Source: an uncultured Granulosicoccus sp.
GTDB taxonomy: Bacteria > Pseudomonadota > Gammaproteobacteria > Granulosicoccales > Granulosicoccaceae
Direction of reading: 5' to 3'
Length of the DNA stretch: 64,000 nucleotides
Assembly (NCBI GenBank): GCA_947499955.1
Contig: CANMQI010000001.1
Span: 434,001-498,000 of the forward strand
Part shown: in pieces, positions 28,969 through 39,157 of the stretch
How positions within the stretch are numbered: position 1 is the first letter of the stretch
Layout of the letters: each line of letters begins with the position of its first letter
Made by a program: the position numbers and the translations under genes
Notes under the pieces: generated by a model
What the model was told of the DNA's origin: nothing
The model's database searches: none
The model's input: only the letters and a program-made list of their open reading frames with translations

Positions 28969-29904
28969 ATGGCCAACACCCGTCGATATGCTCATTTCAT
29001 CGCCGCCATGGAGCAACGCACCCTGCTGGGTGCCGCGCAGATGGTCAATATCAGCCAGCCGGCGCTGTCAAAAAGCATCCAGGCACTGGAGGACGAATAC
29101 GGGGTCAAGCTTTTCGATCGTCACCCAAGGGGTCTGAACCCGACGGTATACGGCTATGCGCTCGATCACCACGCACGACGTATCCTGCTGGATATTCAGC
29201 AATCGAAGACAGACCTCAAGGCCGTTGCTTCAGGTGCCGCGGGTCGCGTCCGGGTTGGCGTCGGGCAGATGTTGGTGGAATATGTTGAAGAGGCATTGGT
29301 CGAACTCGAGAAGACCTATCCGAGTATCGACAATACGGTCATCACCGATTACGCCGAAGGCCTGAGACTTGCCCTGCTGGAAAACCGTGTGGACATTGTT
29401 CTCGGCATGGTGAATCGTCTGGTGGACGATGAAGACTTCGAAACCACTATCGTTGCGACCGATCCCATTCGTGGTCTCTGCCACAAGAACCACGACTTCG
29501 CGTGGCAAGAGGTATCACTCGATGAGCTCATCGGCAAGGAATGGATCGTGCCTGAGCATGGCGAGGTAGCTCGCTCGGCGCTTGAGGCCTTCTTTCTAGT
29601 GCAGAACCAGCCTCCACCCCGCTTCAAGGTGGTCACCAATATTCCTACCCTGGTCGGACGCTATGTGCGTGACTATCCTCTGCTCAGTCTGTCTCCCATG
29701 GGGAGCTTTGCAGCATACGAGGAATACGATCTGGCATGGTTCACGATCAGGGATTTCGAGTTTTACCGACAGATCGGCATCGTGCAGAGAGCCAATGTCG
29801 CGGCCAACCCGTTGACCATCGCGTTCAAGGAAATTCTCGGTAAGTGCCTGGGCGATCACTTCCGCGGCAATGACTTTCCGCAGCAGCCACGCGCATTCCC
29901 GTGA
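28969..29904 (+). CDS. LysR-family transcriptional regulator
   Basis: A 311-residue regulator. The N-terminal winged helix-turn-helix reads HFIAAMEQRTLLGAAQMVNISQPALSKSIQALEDEYGVKLFDR (given by its ends: about residues 8-50). The effector domain (about 90-300) has the usual periplasmic-binding-like pattern, with a GRVRVGVGQMLVEYVEEAL start. It is divergent from the sulfatase/ABC operon with a 121-bp gap, the classic arrangement for a LysR activator of its neighbour. Strong GGAG 7 bases before the ATG. Confidence 0.93.
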   Translation: MANTRRYAHFIAAMEQRTLLGAAQMVNISQPALSKSIQALEDEYGVKLFDRHPRGLNPTVYGYALDHHARRILLDIQQSKTDLKAVASGAAGRVRVGVGQMLVEYVEEALVELEKTYPSIDNTVITDYAEGLRLALLENRVDIVLGMVNRLVDDEDFETTIVATDPIRGLCHKNHDFAWQEVSLDELIGKEWIVPEHGEVARSALEAFFLVQNQPPPRFKVVTNIPTLVGRYVRDYPLLSLSPMGSFAAYEEYDLAWFTIRDFEFYRQIGIVQRANVAANPLTIAFKEILGKCLGDHFRGNDFPQQPRAFP

Positions 29905-30012
29905 AGCGGATCAGGATCATTCACTGAAAACAGAAAAGCGCGCGTACCGCGCAACTTGCAAGCACACGATAAACAACATCCCTTGGAGTGCAAGCAAACC
30001 CCATACAAGACA

Positions 30013-30035
30013 AGCCGCTCCAACCCGGAGCGGCT
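30013..30035 (-). terminator. Terminator-like hairpin after katG
   Basis: A 9-bp stem (AGCCGCTCC / GGAGCGGCT) with a 5-base loop lies 14 bases past the katG stop. On the minus strand it is followed by a T-rich stretch (TTGTCTTGT), a weak intrinsic terminator. It also separates the convergent LysR gene. Confidence 0.6.
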
Positions 30036-30048
30036 CATCACCTACCGG

Positions 30049-32262
<2,214 letters not shown>

Positions 32263-32266
32263 TTAT

Positions 32267-32725
32267 TCACGTGTCACTGACAATTGTGTTCTGACAAGCC
32301 GGACAGACGCCCCAGTAGGTCACCTCTGCCTCGTCTATCTGGTACCCGTGGTCATCCTCTGCTGTCAGACACGGAGCCTCTCCAACGGCACAATCGATGT
32401 CGATCAGATTTCCACACCGGCGGCAGGCCAGGTGATGGTGGTTGTCGACACGGTGCTCGTAGCGAGCAGCAGAACCGGCGGGCTGGATGCGGCGGATGAT
32501 GCCGTGCTCGGACATCACTTTCAGTGCATCGTAGACAGCCTGACGGGAGATGACTCCCAGCTCCGCCCTTACCGCCTTGCAGATGTCATCGGCAATGGCG
32601 TGGGGGGTGGAGCAGACGGCACGATAGACAGCCAGGCGCTGGGCGGTGATCTGCAGACCCGCAGCCTTGAGTGCCTTCGAGATATCGACGGGGTGTTGAT
32701 GTTGAACGACTTCAGACATGCTCAT
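32267..32725 (-). CDS. Fur-family repressor (FurA/PerR-like)
   Basis: A 152-residue metalloregulator. The winged helix covers about 15-85 ([14 protein letters not shown] ... [17 protein letters not shown]). The dimerisation domain holds [16 protein letters not shown] and YWGVCPACQ, two CxxC pairs that form the structural zinc site. The gene precedes katG, so it most likely senses peroxide through a bound metal and controls katG, like mycobacterial FurA; this is inferred from context. The ATG at 32725 has no ribosome binding site and lies at the predicted transcription start; a second ATG follows at 32719. Confidence 0.88.
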   Translation of the reverse strand: MSMSEVVQHQHPVDISKALKAAGLQITAQRLAVYRAVCSTPHAIADDICKAVRAELGVISRQAVYDALKVMSEHGIIRRIQPAGSAARYEHRVDNHHHLACRRCGNLIDIDCAVGEAPCLTAEDDHGYQIDEAEVTYWGVCPACQNTIVSDT

Positions 32726-32731
32726 GGTTTG

Positions 32732-32760
32732 ATCATATTGCCAATTCTTTACACTGTCAA
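32732..32760 (-). promoter_or_regulatory. Strong sigma-70 promoter of the fur-katG operon
   Basis: On the minus strand TTGACA (32755-32760) is followed after 17 bases by TATGAT (32732-32737), nearly consensus. The expected start of transcription falls about at 32725, the A of the fur ATG, so the mRNA may have no leader. The repressor's own site is presumably in this AT-rich stretch. The remainder of 32761-33013 shows no gene. Confidence 0.8.
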
Positions 32761-33013
32761 GAGTTTGGATTGAAGTTGCCAGCCCGTCCAGCCGCAGACA
32801 CTGCGTGTGGAATGGGGATGACAGCGAGGTTGACGGCAGCGTGGCTGTGCAGATTCAATGAACAAGGCGCAACTTCACCGCATCGAATTTCCGGCAAGAT
32901 GGTTCATTTACCGTGCTTGCAGGCACATTCTGCGCAATACCGGTGCAAAGACCGCTAGCGAAAGGCTCGCAACGATTGCCTTGACGCAGATAAATGTATA
33001 TTCTGTCCGCTCA

Positions 33014-33031
33014 AAACTAACATACTAGTTT
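33014..33031. promoter_or_regulatory. Possible operator upstream of the dehydrogenase gene
   Basis: An AT-rich inverted repeat AAACTA-N6-TAGTTT, 25 bases before the start codon and near the expected promoter. It could bind a GntR- or TetR-type regulator; no regulator gene adjoins it. No good -35/-10 pair was found. Confidence 0.3.
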
Positions 33032-33055
33032 ACAAGTTACTCACAGGAGTCAGAT

Positions 33056-33937
33056 ATGACCAAACCCGTTATCGGTTTCATCGGCCTCGGTCTGATGGGC
33101 AGCAACATGGTTGAGTGCCTGCAGAAGAACGGCTTTCAGCTCAATGTCATGGACCTCAACAAGGATGCGGTAGCAGCCGTTGTGGCTCGCGGCAATGCCA
33201 CCGAAGTCACCTCCCCGGCCGAACTGGCTGCCGCCAGTGACATCGTCATGCTCTGCCTCACCACCTCTGATGTGGTTGAAAAGCTGGTCTATGCCGATGA
33301 CGGCATTCTCGCCGGCATCAAGGAAGGCAGTGTGCTGATCGATTTCGGCACATCCATTCCAGCATCAACCCGCAAGATCGGCGCGGATCTGGCGAAGAAA
33401 GGCGCCGGCATGGTCGATGCCCCCCTGGGCCGCACACCGGCTCACGCCAAGGATGGATTGCTCAACATCATGGCCGCTGGCGATCAGGAGACCTTCGACA
33501 AGGTGAAGCCGGTTCTCGAGGTGCAGGGTGAGAATATCTTCTACCTGGGCGCACTCGGCGCGGGCCACACCACCAAGCTGATCAACAACTTCATGGGCAT
33601 GACTACCGTCTGCACCATGTCACAGGCATTCGCCGTGGCTGATCGAGCGGGTGTTGATCGTCAACAACTCTTCGAGATCATGTCTACGGGTCCGTCCAAT
33701 TCGCCGTTCATGCAGTTCTGCAAGAACTACGCGGTAGACGGTGTGAGCGATCTGGGTTTCTCCATCGCCAATGCCAACAAGGATCTGGGCTATTTCCTCG
33801 AGATGGCCAAGGACCTGGGTACACGGGCTCAGATTGCCGAGGGCACCTCTGCCAACCTCCAGGCCGCTTTCGATGCCGGCATGGGCGATGGCAATGTTCC
33901 TGAAATCTTCGACTACTTTCTCAAGCTCGAGAAGTAA
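33056..33937 (+). CDS. NAD(P)-dependent beta-hydroxyacid dehydrogenase
   Basis: A 293-residue member of the 3-hydroxyisobutyrate/tartronate-semialdehyde reductase family. Rossmann motif GFIGLGLMGSNM (7-18); substrate loop DAPLGRTPAHA (121-131), in which GRT replaces the usual SGG; catalytic Lys174 in GHTTKLINNFM. ACAGGAG ribosome binding site. KdgF follows 99 bp later. In alginate-degrading vibrios a family member has been reported to reduce the ring-opened uronate (DEH) to 2-keto-3-deoxygluconate, so that role is a good guess here. An alternative is a sulfolactaldehyde reductase like E. coli YihU, which I recall having a similar GRT loop, though the Ser that follows its Asn is Gly here. Confidence 0.88.
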   Translation: MTKPVIGFIGLGLMGSNMVECLQKNGFQLNVMDLNKDAVAAVVARGNATEVTSPAELAAASDIVMLCLTTSDVVEKLVYADDGILAGIKEGSVLIDFGTSIPASTRKIGADLAKKGAGMVDAPLGRTPAHAKDGLLNIMAAGDQETFDKVKPVLEVQGENIFYLGALGAGHTTKLINNFMGMTTVCTMSQAFAVADRAGVDRQQLFEIMSTGPSNSPFMQFCKNYAVDGVSDLGFSIANANKDLGYFLEMAKDLGTRAQIAEGTSANLQAAFDAGMGDGNVPEIFDYFLKLEK

Positions 33938-34036
33938 GTCGACTGCTACCTGAAAACGGTCTCGTGCCCCTGTTTCTTCAGGGGTGCGGGGTCAGGCAAG
34001 TCGCTGGCGATGTCCAGATAACCCGGAGAAAATACA

Positions 34037-34363
34037 ATGTTTGTACATAACGAAAACGTGACACTGGAAGACCTGGGCGATGGCGTGAGCCGTAAGGTGC
34101 TGGCCCATTCCGACAACATGATGTCGGTGGAAGTGCACTTCGAAGAAGGTGCCGTAGGCGCCATGCACAATCATCCGCATGAGCAGCTGACCTACGTCCT
34201 GTCGGGTGAATTCGAATTCACCATCGGCGATGAAACCAAGGTGGTCAAGGCGGGTGACACCATGTACAAGGAGCCGAACATCATGCACGGCTGCCGCTGC
34301 CTGAAACCCGGCGTGTTGATCGATACCTTCACACCAATGCGTCAGGATTTCATGCAAGAGTGA
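34037..34363 (+). CDS. kdgF: KdgF-type cupin, unsaturated uronate processing
   Basis: A 108-residue single cupin. The metal site is MHNHPHEQLTYVLSGEFEF (two His and Gln/Glu) plus the later HGCRCL His; the tail TFTPMRQDFM matches KdgF proteins. KdgF speeds the ring opening of 4,5-unsaturated uronates released by alginate or pectate lyases, giving the linear keto-acid. GGAG ribosome binding site. The gene stands directly after a dehydrogenase that could perform the next reduction. A CCCCTG/CAGGGG hairpin (33967-33984) lies between the two genes. No lyase is present in the window. Confidence 0.85.
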   Translation: MFVHNENVTLEDLGDGVSRKVLAHSDNMMSVEVHFEEGAVGAMHNHPHEQLTYVLSGEFEFTIGDETKVVKAGDTMYKEPNIMHGCRCLKPGVLIDTFTPMRQDFMQE

Positions 34364-34512
34364 TCCGCGATTGCCCGGTATCGTCAGCGCACGCAAGCCG
34401 GGCAACGGCAATACCTCGACAGGATTTGTCTCCTGGCTGATGTGCTGCGCGTTGCCGCAGCCAGGAACTCGACTTCCCCGGCCTGATGCCAGGCGCGGAA
34501 CACCCCTGCGAG

Positions 34513-34547
34513 TTCAGGCTTCAGGCTTCAGGTTTCAGGTTTCAGGC
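34513..34547. repeat. Five tandem copies of a 7-bp unit
   Basis: TTCAGGC/TTCAGGT repeated five times without gaps. The last base of the array is the final base of the stop codon of the methyltransferase-like gene, so slippage would alter the sequence just beyond its end. The rest of 34364-34512 shows nothing recognisable. Confidence 0.85.
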
Positions 34548-35224
34548 TAGCCTTGCAGATGTCTGGCCAGCCAGATCGTATGCTTCGTTCCCTTGCTGCC
34601 GTGAGCAAAAACGGACTTCTCCGACACCCGCAAGCCGCCCTTGCGCAGTTGTCTGGCAAAACCTGAATCAGGTGTCGCAGACCAGTAGGCAAGTACCCCA
34701 TCGCGCGTGATGCGAGCGCAGGCGCAGGCGATCCCTTCCGGCGAGTAGAGCCAGTTGTTGCTGGTCGAACTGAACGCTTCCGGCCCATTGTCGACATCAA
34801 GCGCGATGACATCATAGCTGGTGTCCGTGCCACGTAGCAGATCACACACGTCCCCCTGATACACCGTCGTGCGAGCATCATTCAGCGGGTAATCGGAATA
34901 GCTGCCCAGAGGCCCCTTGTTCCATTCGACGACTTCCGGCACCAGCTCAGCCACGACGACTTGCGAATTCGCGCCGGTGGCCGCCAGCACGGCAGCCAGG
35001 GTGAACCCCATCCCCAGCCCCCCAATCAGCACATTGACGGCCTCCGTGCTCTCGAGCAGTTCACAGGGCAGCCTACCAAGCGCATCTTCGGAACCGTGCT
35101 TGCGAGTGGACATCAATTCGCCCTTGCCGGCAATGACGATAGTGCAGTCGTCCTTGCTCTGATACAGCTTCATCACGCTGTCACTACCGGGTATGACAGC
35201 CTGTCCTGAAAGAGTACGTTTCAT
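34547..35224 (-). CDS. Spermidine-synthase-like methyltransferase-fold protein
   Basis: A 225-residue protein with an AdoMet-type Rossmann core: VNVLIGGLGMGFTLAAVL (nucleotide loop), VVVAELVPEVVEWN (acidic residue after strand 2), VYQGDVCDLL and YDVIALDVDNGPE. It lacks a separate N-terminal tetramerisation domain and resembles short SpeE-like proteins of unknown substrate; a polyamine role is not proven. There is no clear ribosome binding site. It follows the GH114 gene by 41 bases and is probably co-transcribed. Confidence 0.75.
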   Translation of the reverse strand: MKRTLSGQAVIPGSDSVMKLYQSKDDCTIVIAGKGELMSTRKHGSEDALGRLPCELLESTEAVNVLIGGLGMGFTLAAVLAATGANSQVVVAELVPEVVEWNKGPLGSYSDYPLNDARTTVYQGDVCDLLRGTDTSYDVIALDVDNGPEAFSSTSNNWLYSPEGIACACARITRDGVLAYWSATPDSGFARQLRKGGLRVSEKSVFAHGSKGTKHTIWLARHLQG

Positions 35225-35265
35225 GTGTTGATCAATTGCAAGGGGTAAGGTGGCGTGCCGGGGCC

Positions 35266-36168
35266 TTATCGACAGGACTGTCTGGCCGCATCCAGATGCT
35301 TCGACTTGAGCAACCAGTCGAGATTCAGCTCATTGGTGATGGAGCATACCGTGTCGGCGTCACCGGTGTAATCCACACCGAATACGGCTTTGCCTGCCTC
35401 CACGAACGGCAACAGCATATCGCACTCTTCGTATTGTACGCACTGTTCATTCAGGGCCCAGTCGAACCATGGCTCCAATTGCGACACTTGTTCAAGGTCA
35501 TTCTTGAGACCGATGGACAACCCTCTGGCATGCGCAGCATCGGCAAGCCAGATATTGAAACGGAGCTGGTCTTGCGCATCCAGGGGAAAACCGCTCTGAT
35601 TGGTATACGCGTCGACATTGTCCGGTTCGACGCCATCACACCCCTTTGACACCGCCAGGTCAAGCCTTGCCGACAGGATCGGCGCCAGCGCATCAAGCGC
35701 TCGGATATCCAGCCAACGCTCACCCGGCCAGCCATTACCAAGTCCCTTGACGCTGTCCGGGTATGCTTCGGCATCTGCACGCCAGTCTTCGAAACTCCCG
35801 GCACTGAAATAACAGATGACCGCAATAGCGCGTCCGTGCAGTTCGTCGATGACAGACTGCGGCGCATCAAACAGATCGATGTCATACATCTCCACCTGAA
35901 ACGAGGTATCGATTCTGCCGCTGAGTTGCCACTGCCAGGAGGTGCCCGGCGCGGGTGACCAGACCGTTGTGGTCGGTACGCTTTGAGTTATTGCGACCGG
36001 ATCAGGTGCCAGAGTTGTGGATTGAGCTGTCGCTACCTGATTCGCAACTGGCAACATGCTACCGATCAGGCAAGCCGCCGGCACCCACCGAGGCTTGAGG
36101 ATTCGCCAACACGCGCAAACCACGTCACCGCACTGCCATGCTGATTTCACGATAGGGCTCCGTGACAT
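35266..36168 (-). CDS. Exported GH114-family glycosidase (endo-alpha-1,4-polygalactosaminidase-like)
   Basis: A 300-residue protein. The long signal region (about 1-49) ends at VATAQ. The catalytic part is of the GH114/TM1410-like TIM-barrel type: WQWQLSGRIDTSFQVEMYDID, AVICYFSAGSFEDWR, GERWLDIR, GCDGVEPDNVDAY (candidate catalytic acids) and IGLKND. Relatives cleave galactosamine-containing exopolysaccharide in biofilms; the same activity here is inferred. The four Cys near the C-terminus could form disulfides, in keeping with export. Confidence 0.85.
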   Translation of the reverse strand: MSRSPIVKSAWQCGDVVCACWRILKPRWVPAACLIGSMLPVANQVATAQSTTLAPDPVAITQSVPTTTVWSPAPGTSWQWQLSGRIDTSFQVEMYDIDLFDAPQSVIDELHGRAIAVICYFSAGSFEDWRADAEAYPDSVKGLGNGWPGERWLDIRALDALAPILSARLDLAVSKGCDGVEPDNVDAYTNQSGFPLDAQDQLRFNIWLADAAHARGLSIGLKNDLEQVSQLEPWFDWALNEQCVQYEECDMLLPFVEAGKAVFGVDYTGDADTVCSITNELNLDWLLKSKHLDAARQSCR

Positions 36169-36180
36169 GCCGGAAGATTC

Positions 36181-36429
36181 ATGACATTAATTCCCGGGAA
36201 GAAAACAACGATCGTTTCTGCACCAACACCATCAGACACCCCCTCTCCAACGACTTCACTGTGGTCTCAAGCTCGCTCCGATGTGACATTCGCCTCGCAA
36301 GCGACGGCAAACTGGTCCATCATCGGCAATGGTGCCATCATAGACATTGGTGCGAGCGTACCAGCCGGCACCGAGGTTCCCGCTGGACAAATCTTCACCA
36401 GCGATGGCACCGTGGCGCCGCTGCCCTGA
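36181..36429 (+). CDS. Hypothetical small protein, uncertain
   Basis: An 82-residue frame in the 36169-36532 gap, with GGAAG five bases before its ATG. The C-terminal half (WSIIGNGAIIDIGASVPAGT) has a hexapeptide-like pattern as in left-handed beta-helix proteins, but too short for a working domain. It may be a real small gene, the remains of a larger one, or chance. No other feature is visible in the gap. Confidence 0.3.
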   Translation: MTLIPGKKTTIVSAPTPSDTPSPTTSLWSQARSDVTFASQATANWSIIGNGAIIDIGASVPAGTEVPAGQIFTSDGTVAPLP

Positions 36430-36532
36430 TTCGCTGTTCACGCATCCGGTCAGAGTCATGTTCTGGCCGGGTGCGATACAAGACCACAGCTCCTTGGGCG
36501 ACTTCAAACGATTCGAAGCCTCCCAACTCCCA

Positions 36533-37243
36533 TCACGTACGCGCAGCCTCGAACTCGCGCCACGCCTTCTCCAGCTTCTCGATGTTGAAGCCGGGTTCTC
36601 TCGCAGGCCCGAGTATCAGGTGCTCACTGCCCTGCATGGCCAGAATGGCAGCTTCGAGTGTCGGGATGACCTCTGGCGGTATCACCAATGCGCCGTGACG
36701 ATCGGCATGAACCAGATCCCCTGTTGCAACGGTAATGCCTTGCACCTGTACCGGCGTGCCTATCTCGCGTACATGCACAAACGCGTGACTGGGGCCGATG
36801 GAGCCTGCCACGACGGGAAAGCCCGGTTGCAGATCGCCCAGATCACGCATGACGCCATTGGTCAGCGCCCCTTCCATTCCAAGCCCCTTGTGTACCGTGG
36901 TGTGTACTTCTCCCCACCAGGCGCTGACACAGTGCGGATAGTCCATATCCTCGACAACCGCAATTGCTGGCCGTGGTCCATCAGCCATATGACGGAAGTA
37001 GTTCAACCGACGTTCGCGAATCTCCTCCCTGGGCTCCACCGGTGGTTCGAGGCCGGCAATTCTGGCGGTACGGGCATAGCCGACCATGGCGGGCGCCGCA
37101 GGATCGGAGGCCTGCATCGTGCCCTTGGTATAGTTGTTGAATCCACGCTGCCCCTGTGCCACCTCGATGGCATTGCAGACGGTCGGGGTATCCACGGTTT
37201 TCAGCAGAGCCAGAAGCTCTGCTGGTAGATCATGATCAGACAT
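36533..37243 (-). CDS. RraA-like family protein (possible oxaloacetate/HMG aldolase type)
   Basis: A 236-residue protein of the RraA/4-hydroxy-4-methyl-2-oxoglutarate aldolase fold: DTPTVCNAIEVAQG near the N-terminus, GEVHTTVHKGLGMEGALTNGVMRD (substrate/metal loop with Arg-Asp), and HADRHGALVIPPEV. The ATG at 37243 has GGAAG just upstream and overlaps the hydrolase stop by eight bases; the open frame continues to 37495, but within the hydrolase gene. In catabolic operons such proteins are usually aldolases or decarboxylases, not RNase E inhibitors. Last gene of the long LacI-linked operon. Confidence 0.85.
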   Translation of the reverse strand: MSDHDLPAELLALLKTVDTPTVCNAIEVAQGQRGFNNYTKGTMQASDPAAPAMVGYARTARIAGLEPPVEPREEIRERRLNYFRHMADGPRPAIAVVEDMDYPHCVSAWWGEVHTTVHKGLGMEGALTNGVMRDLGDLQPGFPVVAGSIGPSHAFVHVREIGTPVQVQGITVATGDLVHADRHGALVIPPEVIPTLEAAILAMQGSEHLILGPAREPGFNIEKLEKAWREFEAART

Positions 37244-38027
37244 GGCTTGCTTCCGGGTTGGGTTCTGGATTGCCAGGCGGCTGCGCGCGACCTGTGGCGG
37301 TAGTGTTGGCGGGATCTTGTGCATCACTGGTATCGCAAGCCTGTAACCAGGCCTGCAGGTGCTCATTGGTTTCAAGCGGCTGCTCCAGGACCGGCAGGTG
37401 CCCGGCATGCTCGACAATGGCGAGCGTTGAGCCTGGCACCATATCGTGCATGAGGCGGTGTCTCTCGGGCGGACACAGTCGATCTTCCTTCCCACAGAGA
37501 ATCAGGGTTGGCACCGCTGTCGCTCGCAAGGTATCACTCTGGTCTGGCCGGTCGCGTAGCGCCAGCGACTGGCGGATAAACACAGCCTTGCCCAGCGCCT
37601 GCGCCATCTGCGCGCACAGCTGCAGAATATCGGCCTTGTTGTCGGCCTCGGCCAGGTAGTTCGGTTTCATCTCGTCGCGCATGACTTCCAGCAGCTTGCC
37701 AGCCTGAACCTTGTCCATCTGCGGAGCTCGCCCCTGCTTGACACTATCCCGCTCTGCCAGTGGATTGGTATCGAGCAAGGCCAGGCCACGCACCCGCTCA
37801 GGTGCCTGACGCTGCACTTCCATGGCAACGATACCTCCCATGCTCAGTCCACACAGGGCAAACTCGGTTGGTGCCTGACGCAGCACTTCCGTGGCCAGCC
37901 TCTGCACGTCCTCGAACAGGGTCAAAGGGCTGAACTGCACCGCGCGATCAGCGGAAAACCGATCGATCTGATGCCGGTACAATCGCGCGTCACACATCAT
38001 GCCCGGCAATAACAGCAGAGGAATCAA
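37236..38027 (-). CDS. Alpha/beta-fold hydrolase
   Basis: A 263-residue hydrolase. The oxyanion region is LLLLPGMMCDARLY, the nucleophile elbow CGLSMGGIVA (Ser), the acid PTLILCGKEDRLCPP (Asp) and the His in VEHAGHLPVLEQP. A variable, Pro-rich tail (about 235-263) extends beyond the domain. It starts inside the end of the MetE-like gene (4-bp overlap) and ends inside the start of the RraA-like gene. Likely an esterase or lactonase in the pathway; the substrate is unknown. Confidence 0.88.
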   Translation of the reverse strand: MIPLLLLPGMMCDARLYRHQIDRFSADRAVQFSPLTLFEDVQRLATEVLRQAPTEFALCGLSMGGIVAMEVQRQAPERVRGLALLDTNPLAERDSVKQGRAPQMDKVQAGKLLEVMRDEMKPNYLAEADNKADILQLCAQMAQALGKAVFIRQSLALRDRPDQSDTLRATAVPTLILCGKEDRLCPPERHRLMHDMVPGSTLAIVEHAGHLPVLEQPLETNEHLQAWLQACDTSDAQDPANTTATGRAQPPGNPEPNPEASHV

Positions 38028-39157
38028 GCGTCGGACCTCGCCAGCGCCGCCCCCTCAGCCAGGGCGCCGAGTTTTGCGTAGGCAATATCCGGGTCAACGG
38101 CACCAAATCCTGCAAAGGTGCCAAAGCCGCAGTCCGAGCCGGCGTACACACGATCAGCACCGACGATATTGACAAAACGTGTCAGTCGCTCGGCAACCAG
38201 CTGTGGATGTTCGACAAAATTGGTGGTGGTATCCACAACACCTGGAACCAGAATCTTGTCATCCGGAATCTCGTTCCGGCGATCACGGAACACACTCCAC
38301 TCATGGCCATGCCGTGGATTGGCGGTTTCGAACAGCACATGCCGGGCACGGGTTTTCATCAACACCGGAAAGACGGTTGCCATGTCCACATCGCACACAT
38401 GCGGCCCTTCATAATTGCCCCAGCAGATATGGACTCGCACCCTGGCGGGGTCTATGTCACGCAGGGCGTGGTTGAGCGCCTCGACATGCAGATGCGCAAT
38501 CTTCAGGAACTCGGCATCGTCAAGATCGCTGAACAGCATATGGCGCGACAGGGCCAGATCCGGACAATCCAGTTGCAGGGTCAATCCTGATCCCACGATC
38601 GTCTCGTACTCGGCCTTCATGACATCAGCCAGAGCGGCCAGGTATTGCTCACGATCCGGATAGTAGCTGTTCTGCAGAAACAGGGAGATCACTCCCGGAG
38701 ACGCAGCATTCATGAATCCATCGCTGGCACCGTGTTCACGCATGGCAGACTGCAGATTGGCGATATCCTTTTCCAGCTCCCCCTGGCCCTTGGACACGAC
38801 TTCACCGGTGCACATGGGCCGCGCATACTGGGGAGTGCCCCCCTCATTGGCCAGCCTTTTCAGAAAACCCGGGAACAGTTTGAGATCACCGGGCGCATTG
38901 CGCTCGCTGTCACCTGAAAAGCCTGTGTAGCGATCCTTGACGTAGGTGGCGTAACTGATCTTGCTGGTCTCGCCATCGGACACGATGTCCACCCCGGCAT
39001 CGACCTGTCGCTTGACCGTTGCGGAAACAGCGTCAGTCATGCAGCGGTCGAAAGCCGCCTGCTCATAGTCCTTGCCATGCTCACGGGCAAAGATGAAATC
39101 CACCACGTTCTGACTGCGTGGCAGTGAACCGACATGGGTGACCGGTATGTTCTTCAT
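38024..39157 (-). CDS. MetE-C-like cobalamin-independent methyltransferase homologue
   Basis: A 377-residue protein equal to the C-terminal catalytic domain of cobalamin-independent methionine synthase. VTHVGSLPRS opens it; VDAGVDIVSDGE is the substrate region; HICWGNYEGPH supplies the zinc His/Cys pair, and the later GSDCGFGTFAG supplies the third ligand Cys. The folate-binding N-terminal half of MetE is missing. Such short forms act on donors other than methyltetrahydrofolate-triglutamate, or have other C-S/C-C chemistry. Overlaps both neighbours by four bases. Placement in a catabolic operon suggests demethylation or C-C cleavage of an intermediate. Confidence 0.85.
   Translation of the reverse strand: MKNIPVTHVGSLPRSQNVVDFIFAREHGKDYEQAAFDRCMTDAVSATVKRQVDAGVDIVSDGETSKISYATYVKDRYTGFSGDSERNAPGDLKLFPGFLKRLANEGGTPQYARPMCTGEVVSKGQGELEKDIANLQSAMREHGASDGFMNAASPGVISLFLQNSYYPDREQYLAALADVMKAEYETIVGSGLTLQLDCPDLALSRHMLFSDLDDAEFLKIAHLHVEALNHALRDIDPARVRVHICWGNYEGPHVCDVDMATVFPVLMKTRARHVLFETANPRHGHEWSVFRDRRNEIPDDKILVPGVVDTTTNFVEHPQLVAERLTRFVNIVGADRVYAGSDCGFGTFAGFGAVDPDIAYAKLGALAEGAALARSDA

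Noticed and set aside
36533..37243. RraA as regulator of RNase E
   Set aside because: The sequence is of the longer RraA-like/aldolase group and is coupled to catabolic genes.
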